Shown here piece by piece: positions 1-5,949 of a stretch of 8,000 nucleotides of DNA. Position 1 is the first letter of the stretch, and the number at the start of each line of letters is the position of its first letter. The notes beneath the pieces were generated by a model that did not search any database, had not been told where the DNA came from, and saw only the letters and a program-made list of their open reading frames with translations. The position numbers were made by a program, and so were the translations under genes. This DNA comes from Oscillospiraceae bacterium (GTDB taxonomy: Bacteria; Bacillota_A; Clostridia; Oscillospirales; Oscillospiraceae), in the NCBI GenBank assembly GCA_902795095.1, contig CADBKB010000067.1, positions 1 to 8,000 of the forward strand, written 5' to 3'.

Positions 1-525
1 GCCGGCCTGCTGGCCAGCGAGCTGGGCGAGGACATCGCCCTGGCCAAGCGCGCGGGTCTGCTGCACGACCTGGGCAAATCCGTCGACCATGAGATGGAGG
101 GCAGCCACGTCCAGCTGGGCGTGGAGCTCGCCAGAAAGTATAAGGAGAGCCCCGCCGTCATCCATGCCATCGAGGCCCACCACGGCGACGTGGAGCCCCA
201 GACCGTCATCGCCTGCCTGGTGCAGGCGGCCGACGCCATCTCCGCTGCCCGTCCCGGCGCCCGCCGTGAGAACGTGGAGAACTATATCCGCCGCCTCGAG
301 AAGCTGGAGGAGCTCACCGGCTCCTATCCCGGCGTCGAGAAGGCCTATGCCATCCAGGCAGGCCGCGAGGTGCGCATCATGGTCAAGCCCGAGGAGGTCG
401 GCGAGGACGCCATGATCCTCCTGGCCCGGGACATTGCCAAGAAGATCGAGGCCGAGCTCGAGTACCCCGGCCAGATCAAGGTCAACGTCATCCGCGAGAC
501 CAAGGCCATCGAGTACGCGAAATAA
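1..525 (+). CDS. rny: Ribonuclease Y, C-terminal part (5' end outside the window)
   Basis: This is the last 174 codons of an RNase Y gene; the reading frame is already open at base 1. RNase Y is the membrane-anchored endoribonuclease that starts bulk mRNA decay in many Bacillota. The visible part begins inside the HD phosphohydrolase domain: the metal-binding His-Asp pair lies in LLHDLGK (visible residues 20-26), followed by DHEMEGSH and AIEAHHGD, all typical of the family. The stretch [20 protein letters not shown] and the C-terminal block ending [16 protein letters not shown] are close to the usual RNase Y C-terminus, so the gene appears intact at this end. The transmembrane segment, coiled coil and KH domain would lie upstream and cannot be checked. 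It stops at TAA 523-525, just before a hairpin, with greA 55 bases downstream on the same strand. The family assignment is secure. Confidence 0.96.
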   Translation, partial: AGLLASELGEDIALAKRAGLLHDLGKSVDHEMEGSHVQLGVELARKYKESPAVIHAIEAHHGDVEPQTVIACLVQAADAISAARPGARRENVENYIRRLEKLEELTGSYPGVEKAYAIQAGREVRIMVKPEEVGEDAMILLARDIAKKIEAELEYPGQIKVNVIRETKAIEYAK

Positions 526-539
526 TACGAAATAACCGC

Positions 540-565
540 AAAAACCGGCCTTCGGGCCGGTTTTT
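540..565 (+). terminator. UUCG-capped intrinsic terminator after rny
   Basis: An 11-bp perfect stem (540-550 pairing with 555-565) is closed by a UUCG tetraloop (551-554). The 3' arm ends in five T residues, the form of an intrinsic terminator. It starts 14 bases after the rny stop codon. The greA ribosome binding site begins only 7 bases after the T tract, so greA expression must depend on read-through or on a promoter located upstream of or within the hairpin. Confidence 0.85.
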
Positions 566-580
566 GAATGTGGAGGAGCC

Positions 581-1081
581 ATGTACGACGAACTGACAAA
601 GGTAGACATTGAAAAGATGGAGGCGGAGCTGAAGCACCGCATCACGGAGCTGCGGCCGGAGCTGATCCGGGACGTGCAGACCGCCCGGGAGTTCGGCGAT
701 CTCAGCGAAAACGACGAATACAAGGTGGCCAAGCGGGAGAAAAACCGCAACGAGAGCCGCATCCGCTACCTCGAGCGCATGATCAAGACCGCGCGGGTGG
801 TGGAGGCAGGCAGCGGCGAGGGCATCGGATTGTTTGACAGGGTGACCCTCTACCTGCCGGAGGACGACGAGACAGAGCACATCCAGCTCGTGACCTCCAT
901 GCGCCAGGATGCCTTGCAGGGCCGCATCACGCGCAATTCCCCCGTGGGCAAAGCCATCTGGGGACGCCGCGCCGGCGACCGGGTGACGGTCACGGTCAAC
1001 GAAAGCTACAGCTACGAAGCGCAGATCGTTGCCGTGGAGCCCGGGGAGGACGACGAGAGCCTGCCGATCCTGCCGTATTGA
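581..1081 (+). CDS. greA: Transcription elongation factor GreA
   Basis: GreA enters the secondary channel of backtracked RNA polymerase and stimulates cleavage of the nascent transcript's 3' end. The protein has 166 residues, close to the usual 155-165. Residues 1-75 form the N-terminal coiled coil. Its tip motif FGDLSENDEYKVAK (38-51) carries Asp40 and Glu43, the acidic pair that positions magnesium in the polymerase active site. Residues 82-160 match the C-terminal FKBP-like domain, including the hallmark SPVGKAIWGRRAGDRVTV (about 119-136). The ATG at 581 is chosen because GGAGGAG (572-578) lies just upstream, although the spacing is tight, and because the N-terminus matches the family. No promoter is visible between rny and greA. 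Clostridia often carry several Gre paralogues, so this may not be the only copy. The tip acidic residues make a cleavage-active GreA more likely than an anti-Gre-type paralogue. Confidence 0.93.
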   Translation: MYDELTKVDIEKMEAELKHRITELRPELIRDVQTAREFGDLSENDEYKVAKREKNRNESRIRYLERMIKTARVVEAGSGEGIGLFDRVTLYLPEDDETEHIQLVTSMRQDALQGRITRNSPVGKAIWGRRAGDRVTVTVNESYSYEAQIVAVEPGEDDESLPILPY

Positions 1082-1090
1082 TACGAAAAG

Positions 1091-1130
1091 CGTGCCGCAA
1101 AATGCGCATGAGCGTACATTTTGCGGCACG
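1091..1130. terminator. Shared hairpin between convergent greA and SLH gene
   Basis: A perfect 14-bp inverted repeat (CGTGCCGCAAAATG at 1091-1104, its complement at 1117-1130) encloses a 12-base loop in which CGC/GCG can add three more pairs. It lies 9 bases after the greA stop and 10 bases after the SLH gene stop on the other strand. Read on the minus strand, the stem is followed by CTTTTC, a modest U tract. On the plus strand the following TCCTTGTG is weak. It is therefore probably a bidirectional terminator working better for the SLH gene. Confidence 0.7.
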
Positions 1131-1140
1131 TCCTTGTGTA

Positions 1141-2796
1141 TTAGGAAAGCGCCTGGGTATCGAGGAAGGCTTCCCAGCCCATGTCCCGGATCTGCTCCAC
1201 GGTTTTCGTGTCCAGCGGGATGAAATCCTTGTGCCCGGTGAACAGGGGGAAGGTGCCGGCGGAGCTGGTGACGATGCTGCCGCCGACCTTGTCATATTTT
1301 GTCCAGTTCTCGTCCGGCGACAGGCTGTAGCGCCCGTAGACGCCCTTGGGATCCGCCGGGTTGCGGTAGGATTCCGAGGGGCCGATGCCCAGACAGCGGA
1401 TCTGGCCGCCGGAATAGGTGTAGATGTAGGCCCATCGCGTGGCCCGGCCGCTGCTGCCGTTGTCAATGATCAGCTCCGGGGTGCCGTCCCCGTCCAGGTC
1501 GTAAAGCCGCACCAGGAAGAAGCCGGCGTCATAGCTGTATTCCTCCTTCCCGTTGAGGAAGCTCTGATCCAGCACGAAGCGCCGGTAGGCGTCGCTCCAG
1601 GCGTCGGGCTTCGGGTCGATCGTGATGCTCCGGGCCCGATAGAGGAAGGTGACGATCTGGCCTCTCGTGCAGGGATCGTTCGGGGCAAAGCGGCCGGGAG
1701 CAACGCCGTTGGTGATCCCCGCGGCCACCGCCCAGCTTACCGGGATCTCGAAGTAGCTGCCCGCCGGCACGTCGGAGAAGCTGCTGCCGGCGGCCTGGGG
1801 CGAGCCCGTCGCCCGCCAGAGGAGGGTGACGATCTGGCCGCGGGTACAGGGCGTGTCCGGGGAGAAGGTCGTGGCGGAGGTGCCGGCGGTGACGCCGTTC
1901 TCCACCGCCCAAAGCACGGCTTTTTCATAGAACGCCCCGGGTCTGAGATCGGTGAAGCGGGTGGACTTGCTCTTCGGCGCGGGCTGTCCGGCGGCCCGCC
2001 AGAGGAAGGTGACCGCCTGGGCGCGGGTGCACGGACGATCCGGGGAGAACGTGTATTCGGAGGTGCCGGCGGTGATACCGTTCTCCACCGCCCAGGCCAC
2101 GGGCTCGGTATAGTATTTTCCCGCGGGGACGTCGAAGAAGCGGCCCGTGATGGAGCGCAGATAGGCCTGGGCTTCCCGCCCGGTCATAGCTCCCGGCACA
2201 TCGTCCATGGGGGTCATCAGGGTTCGAACCGCGTCTGCGCGCAGGGCACTGTCCAGCCTTGCGCCCTCCTCCGGCGTTACCGTCTGCCGGTTATGCGTGG
2301 CGCTCAAGGGCTCATAAACGCCGTTCCCCTCCCGGTAGACGTATTCAAACCGGTCGGTCTGCTCGAATCCGCCGCCCGTCCAGACATAGCGCGTGCCAAT
2401 GTGGGAGACCGTGGCATAGGGATGGGTATAGCCGGAATTGGTATAGTACCAGGCCAGAGTGCCGTCTTTCATCAGGTACAGCCAGTGCTTGGACGCGGAG
2501 ACCTCCACCCAATCGAGGCTGAGCGCCAGCTCCGCGCTGCCGCTGCGCCAGGTCCATACCTGCAATTCCCCGCCGCTCTTGCCGCGGCACAGCAGGATCA
2601 TCTCCGGCACGCCGTCCCGGGTGAGATCATAAAACATCACAGGCCGGTCCGTGGTGCTGCGCAGGGTCGATTCGGCCAGCACCTGGCTGTAGTCTTGGGC
2701 GATCTGCTGCGCCGTCACATTGGCGGCGCTGACGCTGACAAACATGGAAGCGATCAGACAGACGGCAAGCAGCCAGGGAATGATTCTTTGTTTCAT
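1141..2796 (-). CDS. Secreted protein with three central SLH repeats between two related flanking domains
   Basis: The protein has 551 residues. Residues 1-24 form a Sec signal peptide: positive MKQR, a hydrophobic core, and VSA before a likely cleavage at 24/25. Residues 25-170 hold a domain with FYDLTRDGVPEMILL (55-69). Residues 219-389 contain three S-layer-homology repeats (about 220-269, 280-330, 339-389), each of the form FxDVPAGxYYxxPVxWAVxxGIT...FxPxxPCTRxQxVTFLWRA. SLH domains usually anchor proteins to cell-wall polysaccharide; the usual TRAE motif is TRAQ or TRGQ here. Residues 399-551 hold a second domain with a calcium-loop-like DLDGDGTPELII (433-444). The two flanking domains look related to each other. 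ATG 2796 is supported by GGAGAA (complement of 2802-2807) and the signal peptide. The gene has its own promoter, diverges from mnmE, and ends at a hairpin. A cell-surface location is well supported; the ligand or activity is unknown. Confidence 0.9.
   Translation of the reverse strand: MKQRIIPWLLAVCLIASMFVSVSAANVTAQQIAQDYSQVLAESTLRSTTDRPVMFYDLTRDGVPEMILLCRGKSGGELQVWTWRSGSAELALSLDWVEVSASKHWLYLMKDGTLAWYYTNSGYTHPYATVSHIGTRYVWTGGGFEQTDRFEYVYREGNGVYEPLSATHNRQTVTPEEGARLDSALRADAVRTLMTPMDDVPGAMTGREAQAYLRSITGRFFDVPAGKYYTEPVAWAVENGITAGTSEYTFSPDRPCTRAQAVTFLWRAAGQPAPKSKSTRFTDLRPGAFYEKAVLWAVENGVTAGTSATTFSPDTPCTRGQIVTLLWRATGSPQAAGSSFSDVPAGSYFEIPVSWAVAAGITNGVAPGRFAPNDPCTRGQIVTFLYRARSITIDPKPDAWSDAYRRFVLDQSFLNGKEEYSYDAGFFLVRLYDLDGDGTPELIIDNGSSGRATRWAYIYTYSGGQIRCLGIGPSESYRNPADPKGVYGRYSLSPDENWTKYDKVGGSIVTSSAGTFPLFTGHKDFIPLDTKTVEQIRDMGWEAFLDTQALS
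1630..2139 (-). repeat. Triplet of SLH-encoding repeats within the surface-protein gene
   Basis: Three successive units of about 150 bases each encode an SLH repeat: roughly 1987-2139, 1807-1959 and 1630-1782. Units are recognisable by the recurring peptides WAVENGITAG / WAVENGVTAG / WAVAAGITNG and PCTRAQAVTFLWRA / PCTRGQIVTLLWRA / PCTRGQIVTFLYRA. Units 1 and 2 are most alike; unit 3 has diverged in the first motif. Short linkers of about 10 residues separate them. Three copies is the usual number for a wall-binding SLH trimer. Confidence 0.88.
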
Positions 2797-2855
2797 ATCC
2801 GTTCTCCAATCTTATGTAAACCAATACTTGATTTCCGGGGTCCTTTTCCGAAATT

Positions 2856-2884
2856 ATCATACCACAACTGCCCGAACAGTGCAA
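2856..2884 (-). promoter_or_regulatory. Sigma-A promoter of the SLH-protein gene
   Basis: Read on the minus strand: -35 TTGCAC (complement of 2879-2884), a 17-base spacer, and -10 TATGAT (complement of 2856-2861), preceded by TGG, an extended -10 motif. Transcription would begin near 2849, giving a leader of about 53 bases before ATG 2796. The ribosome binding site GGAGAA lies at the complement of 2802-2807. Confidence 0.8.
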
Positions 2885-2911
2885 TTTTCCCGGCGCATTT
2901 TTTCAAGGCAC

Positions 2912-2940
2912 TTGAGAAAATCCGCGTTTCGTCGTACAAT
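2912..2940 (+). promoter_or_regulatory. Sigma-A promoter of the mnmE-cysteine desulfurase unit
   Basis: The -35 box TTGAGA (2912-2917), a 17-base spacer and the -10 box TACAAT (2935-2940) fit the vegetative consensus well. The start of transcription would be near 2947, only a few bases before the GGAGGGG ribosome binding site at 2951-2957, so the leader is very short. The promoter is back-to-back with the SLH-gene promoter, with 27 bases between the two -35 boxes. Confidence 0.82.
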
Positions 2941-2962
2941 AGACAAAAAAGGAGGGGATCGT

Positions 2963-4321
2963 ATGGACGTCATCGCCGCCATCGCCACAGGGACTTCGCC
3001 CTGTGCCATCGGCATCCTGCGCCTGTCGGGGGACGGGTGCGCGGATGTGGCGGACAGGGTGCTGCGCATGGCCGGCGGCCGACCGCTCAGCCAGGCCCCG
3101 GAGCGCAAGCTCTGCCTGGCCAGGCTGACCGATCGGCGAGGCAGGGTCATCGACGAGATCCTGGCCGTCCATTCCCGCGGTCCCAACACCTACACCGGGG
3201 AGGACACCGTGGAGCTCCAGTGCCACGGATCGCCCGCGGTACTGGCCGCGGGGCTCGACGCCCTGTTTGCCGCCGGCGCAAGGCAGGCGGGCCCGGGCGA
3301 GTTCACCAAGCGCGCCTTTTTGAACGGGCGCATGGACCTGACCCAGGCCGAAGCCGTGGTGGATCTCATCGACGCCGAGAGCGCCGACGCCGCCGCCAAC
3401 GCCGCCGGCCAGGTGGGCGGGGCCCTGGTGCGAAAAATTGACCCCATCTATGACGCCATGACGGACATCTGCAGCCATTTCCACGCGGTGCTGGACTACC
3501 CGGATGAGGACATCCCGCCGTTCCGGCTGGCGGCATTCTCCGACACCCTCCGCAGCGCGTCCCGGGACCTCTGGGCGCTGCACGCCAGCTTCTCCCGGGG
3601 GCAGTATCTGCGCCGGGGGGTGCGGGCGGTCATCCTGGGCAGGCCGAACGCGGGAAAATCCTCCCTGCTCAACGCCCTGGCAGGGTTTGAGCGGGTGATC
3701 GTCACCGAGATCCCCGGCACCACCCGGGACACCGTGGAGCAGACCGTCAATCTGGGCGGGGTGCTGCTGCGGCTGACGGACACCGCCGGCATCCGCACGA
3801 GCGGCGACGCCATCGAGGCCATGGGCGTGGAGCGCAGCCTGGCCGCCGCGAAGGAGGCGGAACTGGCCCTGTTCGTGTGTGACGGTTCCGAGGCCCTGAC
3901 CCCGGAGGACCGGCAGGCCATCGAGGCGGCCGGATCGGCCCCTGTGGCCTTCGGCGTCATCAACAAGTCCGATCTGCCCCAGTGCCTGACCCCGGACATG
4001 CTGCCCTTCAGTGAGGTCTTCACCGTCAGCGCCCGCGACGGCGCGGGGCTGGACGCCCTGGGCCGCGCGGTGGCGGCGCACTTTGGATCCGGCGCGCAGG
4101 CCGACGGCTCGATCCTGACCAATGCCCGCCAGGCGGGGGCCGTGGAACGCGCGGCCCGGGCGACGGACGACGCCATCCGCGCGATGGCCTCCGGCATGAC
4201 TCCCGACGCGGTGCTGCTGGATGTGGAGGCCGCCATGGCCGCCCTGGGGGAGATCACCGGCCGGCACGTCCGGGAGGAGATCACGGCGCGCATCTTCGAG
4301 CGCTTCTGCGTCGGAAAATAA
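2963..4321 (+). CDS. mnmE: tRNA uridine-5-carboxymethylaminomethyl(34) synthesis GTPase MnmE
   Basis: MnmE, with MnmG, installs the aminomethyl-type modification at C5 of wobble uridine 34 in tRNAs reading two-codon boxes. The protein has 452 residues, the normal length. Residues 1-118 are the tetrahydrofolate-binding N-terminal domain, ending in GEFTKRAFLNGRMDLTQAEAV (112-132), followed by the helical domain with HAVLDYPDEDI (174-184). The inserted G domain shows G1 GRPNAGKS (226-233), switch I EIPGTTRD (249-256), G3 DTAG (273-276), G4 NKSD (334-337) and G5 SA (356-357). The C-terminus FCVGK (448-452) keeps the conserved cysteine (Cys449). The frame stays open upstream to 2720, but ATG 2963 is chosen because GGAGGGG precedes it and the N-terminus MDVIAAIATG matches the family. 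Its usual partner mnmG is not in this window; a cysteine desulfurase follows instead. Confidence 0.97.
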   Translation: MDVIAAIATGTSPCAIGILRLSGDGCADVADRVLRMAGGRPLSQAPERKLCLARLTDRRGRVIDEILAVHSRGPNTYTGEDTVELQCHGSPAVLAAGLDALFAAGARQAGPGEFTKRAFLNGRMDLTQAEAVVDLIDAESADAAANAAGQVGGALVRKIDPIYDAMTDICSHFHAVLDYPDEDIPPFRLAAFSDTLRSASRDLWALHASFSRGQYLRRGVRAVILGRPNAGKSSLLNALAGFERVIVTEIPGTTRDTVEQTVNLGGVLLRLTDTAGIRTSGDAIEAMGVERSLAAAKEAELALFVCDGSEALTPEDRQAIEAAGSAPVAFGVINKSDLPQCLTPDMLPFSEVFTVSARDGAGLDALGRAVAAHFGSGAQADGSILTNARQAGAVERAARATDDAIRAMASGMTPDAVLLDVEAAMAALGEITGRHVREEITARIFERFCVGK

Positions 4322-4357
4322 ACGGAAAACGCCCGATCCGGGCGAAAAGGAGCTAAT

Positions 4358-5488
4358 ATGATCGCATATCTGGATAATTCCGCCACCACCCGTCCCTGCC
4401 CGGAGGCCGTTGAGGCGGTCGGTCAGATGCTGACGGACTGCTGGGGCAATCCCTCGTCGGTGCACCGGTTGGGCATCGAGGCCCATCACCGGCTGGAGCT
4501 GGCCCGCCGCCAGGTGGCTGAGGCCATGGGCGCCGCGCCGGAGCGGGTGTTTTTCACCTCCGGCGGCACCGAGGCAGACAACTGGGCTGTATTCTCCTCG
4601 GCAAAGCGCATGGGAAAGCAGGGCAGGCACATCATCACCACGAGCGTGGAGCACCACGCGATCCTGCACCCCATGCAGCGGCTCAGGGAGCGGGGCTTTG
4701 AGGTCACGCTTCTGCAGCCGGACGCCCTGGGCAGGATCAGCCTCGAGCAGTTGGACGCCGCTCTGCGGGACGATACCATCCTGGTGTCGGTCATGATGGT
4801 GAACAACGAGACCGGCGCGGTGATGCCCATTGAAAAAATGGCAAAGCTCGTCCACCGCCGCTGTCCCCGGGCCATTTTCCACACCGACGCGGTGCAGGGC
4901 TTTTTCAAGGTGCCCTTCCGGGCCAAAACCCTGGGAGCGGATCTGATTTCCGTCTCCGGCCATAAGATCCATGCGGTCAAGGGCATCGGCGCCCTGTATA
5001 TCCGGCCGGAGCTGCCGCTGCCCGCCTATCTGCACGGCGGCGGGCAGGAGAAGAACTTCCGCTCCGGCACGGAGCCTCTGCCCGCCATCTGCGCCATGGG
5101 CGCCGCCTGTGCCGCGGCCCTGCCCACAGTGCGCGGAGACATCGCCCGCCAGGCGCAGCTTCGGGACGATCTGATCGCCAGGCTGAGCGGCATGGAGGGC
5201 GTGCAGATTCTGGGCGCCCACGACGCGCCCCACATCGTGAGCCTGAGCCTGCCGGGCATCCCCAGCCAGAACACCATCAACCTGCTCCAGGAGCACGGGG
5301 TGTTTGTCTCCGCGGGCTCCGCCTGCTCCCGGGGCAAGCGCAGCCATGTGCTCGAGGCCCTGGGTCTGGCCCCGGAGGTCATCGACGGCTCCATCCGCGT
5401 GTCAGCGTCCCGGTTCACCGAGCCCGGGGAGATCGATCTGCTGATCGGGGGGCTGGAAGCGGTGCTGGAGCGAATGGGAAAAAGATAA
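4358..5488 (+). CDS. nifS: Cysteine desulfurase, NifS/IscS family
   Basis: This PLP enzyme takes sulfur from cysteine as an enzyme persulfide, releasing alanine, and hands it to iron-sulfur assembly or tRNA thiolation. The protein has 376 residues, normal length. YLDNSATT (4-11) is the family's N-terminal signature. His99 in SVEHHAIL stacks on PLP, HTDAVQ (175-180) supplies Asp177 and Gln180, and SGHKIHAVKG (200-209) carries the Schiff-base Lys203. RSGTEP (235-240) is the substrate/phosphate region, and VSAGSACSRGKRSHVL (317-332) carries the catalytic Cys323. AAAGGAG (4346-4352) precedes ATG 4358 by 5 bases. It follows mnmE by 36 bases. The short inverted repeat in that gap (4330-4344) has no T tract, so co-transcription is likely. 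No IscU/NifU, MnmA or ThiI partner is adjacent, so the sulfur acceptor cannot be told; the nifS symbol denotes the family, not proven orthology. Confidence 0.94.
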   Translation: MIAYLDNSATTRPCPEAVEAVGQMLTDCWGNPSSVHRLGIEAHHRLELARRQVAEAMGAAPERVFFTSGGTEADNWAVFSSAKRMGKQGRHIITTSVEHHAILHPMQRLRERGFEVTLLQPDALGRISLEQLDAALRDDTILVSVMMVNNETGAVMPIEKMAKLVHRRCPRAIFHTDAVQGFFKVPFRAKTLGADLISVSGHKIHAVKGIGALYIRPELPLPAYLHGGGQEKNFRSGTEPLPAICAMGAACAAALPTVRGDIARQAQLRDDLIARLSGMEGVQILGAHDAPHIVSLSLPGIPSQNTINLLQEHGVFVSAGSACSRGKRSHVLEALGLAPEVIDGSIRVSASRFTEPGEIDLLIGGLEAVLERMGKR

Positions 5489-5566
5489 AAGGGCGTATTG
5501 CAAAATAAAAAGCGACACGCCGAAACAGAAGGAAAGGCTGCAAAAAGAGAGCAGCAGGGAGACAGT

Positions 5567-5590
5567 GAAGGGGGGCAAGGCCCGCCCTTC
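5567..5590. other. GC-rich stem-loop in the nifS-bofA spacer
   Basis: GAAGGG (5567-5572) pairs with CCCTTC (5585-5590), then GGGC (5573-5576) pairs with GCCC (5580-5583) around a 3-base loop, leaving G5584 bulged. There is no T tract on either side, so it is not an obvious terminator. It is the first of a series of hairpins and may only be a fold in the transcript's 3' region. Confidence 0.5.
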
Positions 5591-5603
5591 GCGTTCAATC
5601 AAA

Positions 5604-5632
5604 AAGATTTCCGGCAATCTGCCGGAAATCTT
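5604..5632. repeat. 13-bp perfect inverted repeat with 3-base loop
   Basis: AAGATTTCCGGCA (5604-5616) and its exact complement (5620-5632) enclose the loop ATC. The flanks are A-rich upstream (CAATCAAAA) and TTGCAA downstream, giving no plus-strand T tract. On the minus strand the stem is followed by TTTGATTG, so it could act as a weak terminator for leftward transcription, but no leftward gene ends here. The next palindrome starts 2 bases later. Confidence 0.75.
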
Positions 5633-5634
5633 GC

Positions 5635-5672
5635 AAGGGGCCGTTGCAAAATGCATTTTGCAACGGCCCCTT
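5635..5672. repeat. 38-bp perfect palindrome
   Basis: Bases 5635-5653 and 5654-5672 are exact reverse complements with no spacer; the centre is ATGCAT. Arms run from AAGGGGCCG through TTGCAAAATG. As RNA it would fold into a stem of about 17 bp with a four-base turn. No T tract follows (CTGACTCAATC). The arm core GCAAAATG also occurs in the greA/SLH hairpin (1097-1104). It may serve as a terminator component, a dispersed palindromic repeat or a protein site; the sequence alone does not decide. Confidence 0.85.
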
Positions 5673-5688
5673 CTGACTCAATCAAAGC

Positions 5689-5717
5689 AAAAACAGGATC
5701 AACCGATCCTGTTTTTT
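5689..5717 (+). terminator. Strong intrinsic terminator downstream of the cysteine desulfurase
   Basis: A 12-bp perfect stem (5689-5700 with 5705-5716, core ACAGGATC) has the loop AACC and ends in T6 (5712-5717). The A run on the 5' side gives it the same shape on the minus strand. It lies about 200 bases after the desulfurase stop codon, a long 3' region for a terminator, with three other hairpins in between. It should end the mnmE-nifS transcript and isolate bofA. Confidence 0.87.
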
Positions 5718-5719
5718 AT

Positions 5720-5888
5720 GTAGGAGCCGGCGCGGCTTCCGCGCAACGGCGAACCCTACGCCGCGATCCCAGCCCCCTGGCCGCTTCTCACACGGCCGGG
5801 AGGCCGGGTAAAAATGCAGCCCTTCGCGCCGACCGCTCCCTGCGCGGCGCCCTTGGCCGGAGTTCCGGCCCGGGGATAGGATGCCCCG
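5720..5888. other. Chain of GC-rich stem-loops; possible structured RNA or repeat element
   Basis: Five consecutive foldable units can be read. The first is a composite hairpin, 5720-5759: GTAGG with CCTAC outside, GCCG with CGGC, then GCGCGG with CCGCGC around CTT. The others are 5776-5800 (8 pairs, one G-U, 9-base loop), 5826-5850 (GCGCCG with CGGCGC), 5855-5870 (GGCCGG, loop AGTT, CCGGCC) and 5871-5888 (CGGGG with CCCCG). Short GC stems arise easily in GC-rich DNA; the 5720-5759 unit is the most convincing because its three helices nest. No known RNA family was recognised. Confidence 0.4.
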
Positions 5889-5949
5889 ATGCGCCGGGGT
5901 CATTCCGCCAATTTTTTCCGCATAGGCTTTGACGGAAGGAGGGAGGGAT

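Larger units (their letters stand above)
5489..5949. other. Hairpin-dense intergenic spacer without a convincing gene
   Basis: These 461 bases separate the cysteine desulfurase from bofA. Open frames cross it on both strands, but none has a good ribosome binding site, family resemblance or normal composition. The first 78 bases (5489-5566) are purine-rich and A-rich, with a weak ggcgt/acgcc pair (5492-5496 with 5517-5521). Then come stem-loops at 5567-5590, 5604-5632, 5635-5672 and 5689-5717, and a second GC-rich series from 5720 to 5888. The last 60 bases include a T6 run (5912-5917) and the bofA ribosome binding site. No tRNA-like fold or convincing sigma-A promoter was seen. Confidence 0.7.

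Noticed and set aside
1078..3441. Very long plus-strand open frame (787 codons) antisense to the SLH gene and continuing into mnmE in another frame
   Set aside because: It mirrors the high-GC third positions of the real genes, has arginine/glycine/alanine-rich low-complexity protein, no ribosome binding site and no family motif. The opposing SLH frame has a signal peptide, domains, a promoter and a ribosome binding site.
4330..4344. Short inverted repeat CGCCCG-ATC-CGGGCG between mnmE and the cysteine desulfurase
   Set aside because: Six base pairs and no T tract; it does not look like a terminator and does not argue against co-transcription.
2903..5347. Minus-strand open frame of 814 codons opposite mnmE and the cysteine desulfurase
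   Set aside because: Its composition (H, G, Q, A, R-rich) is typical of an antisense shadow in GC-rich DNA; both opposing genes carry complete catalytic motifs.
5900..5928. Possible sporulation sigma-E promoter before bofA (TCATTCC, 14-base spacer, CATAGGCT)
   Set aside because: Only partial matches to the consensus as I know it, and transcription would begin at about the ribosome binding site. It is attractive because bofA is sigma-E dependent in Bacillus, but too weak to annotate.
5498..5932. Plus-strand open frame of 144 codons across the hairpin-rich spacer, and a minus-strand one at 5402-5656
   Set aside because: Both run through perfect inverted repeats and a terminator, lack ribosome binding sites and have arginine/serine/proline-rich or irregular sequence with no recognisable family.
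5929..5949. Upstream TTG start extending the BofA-like protein by 7 residues
   Set aside because: The extension would consist of the ribosome binding site itself (AAGGAGG at 5936-5942); ATG 5950 has ideal spacing.
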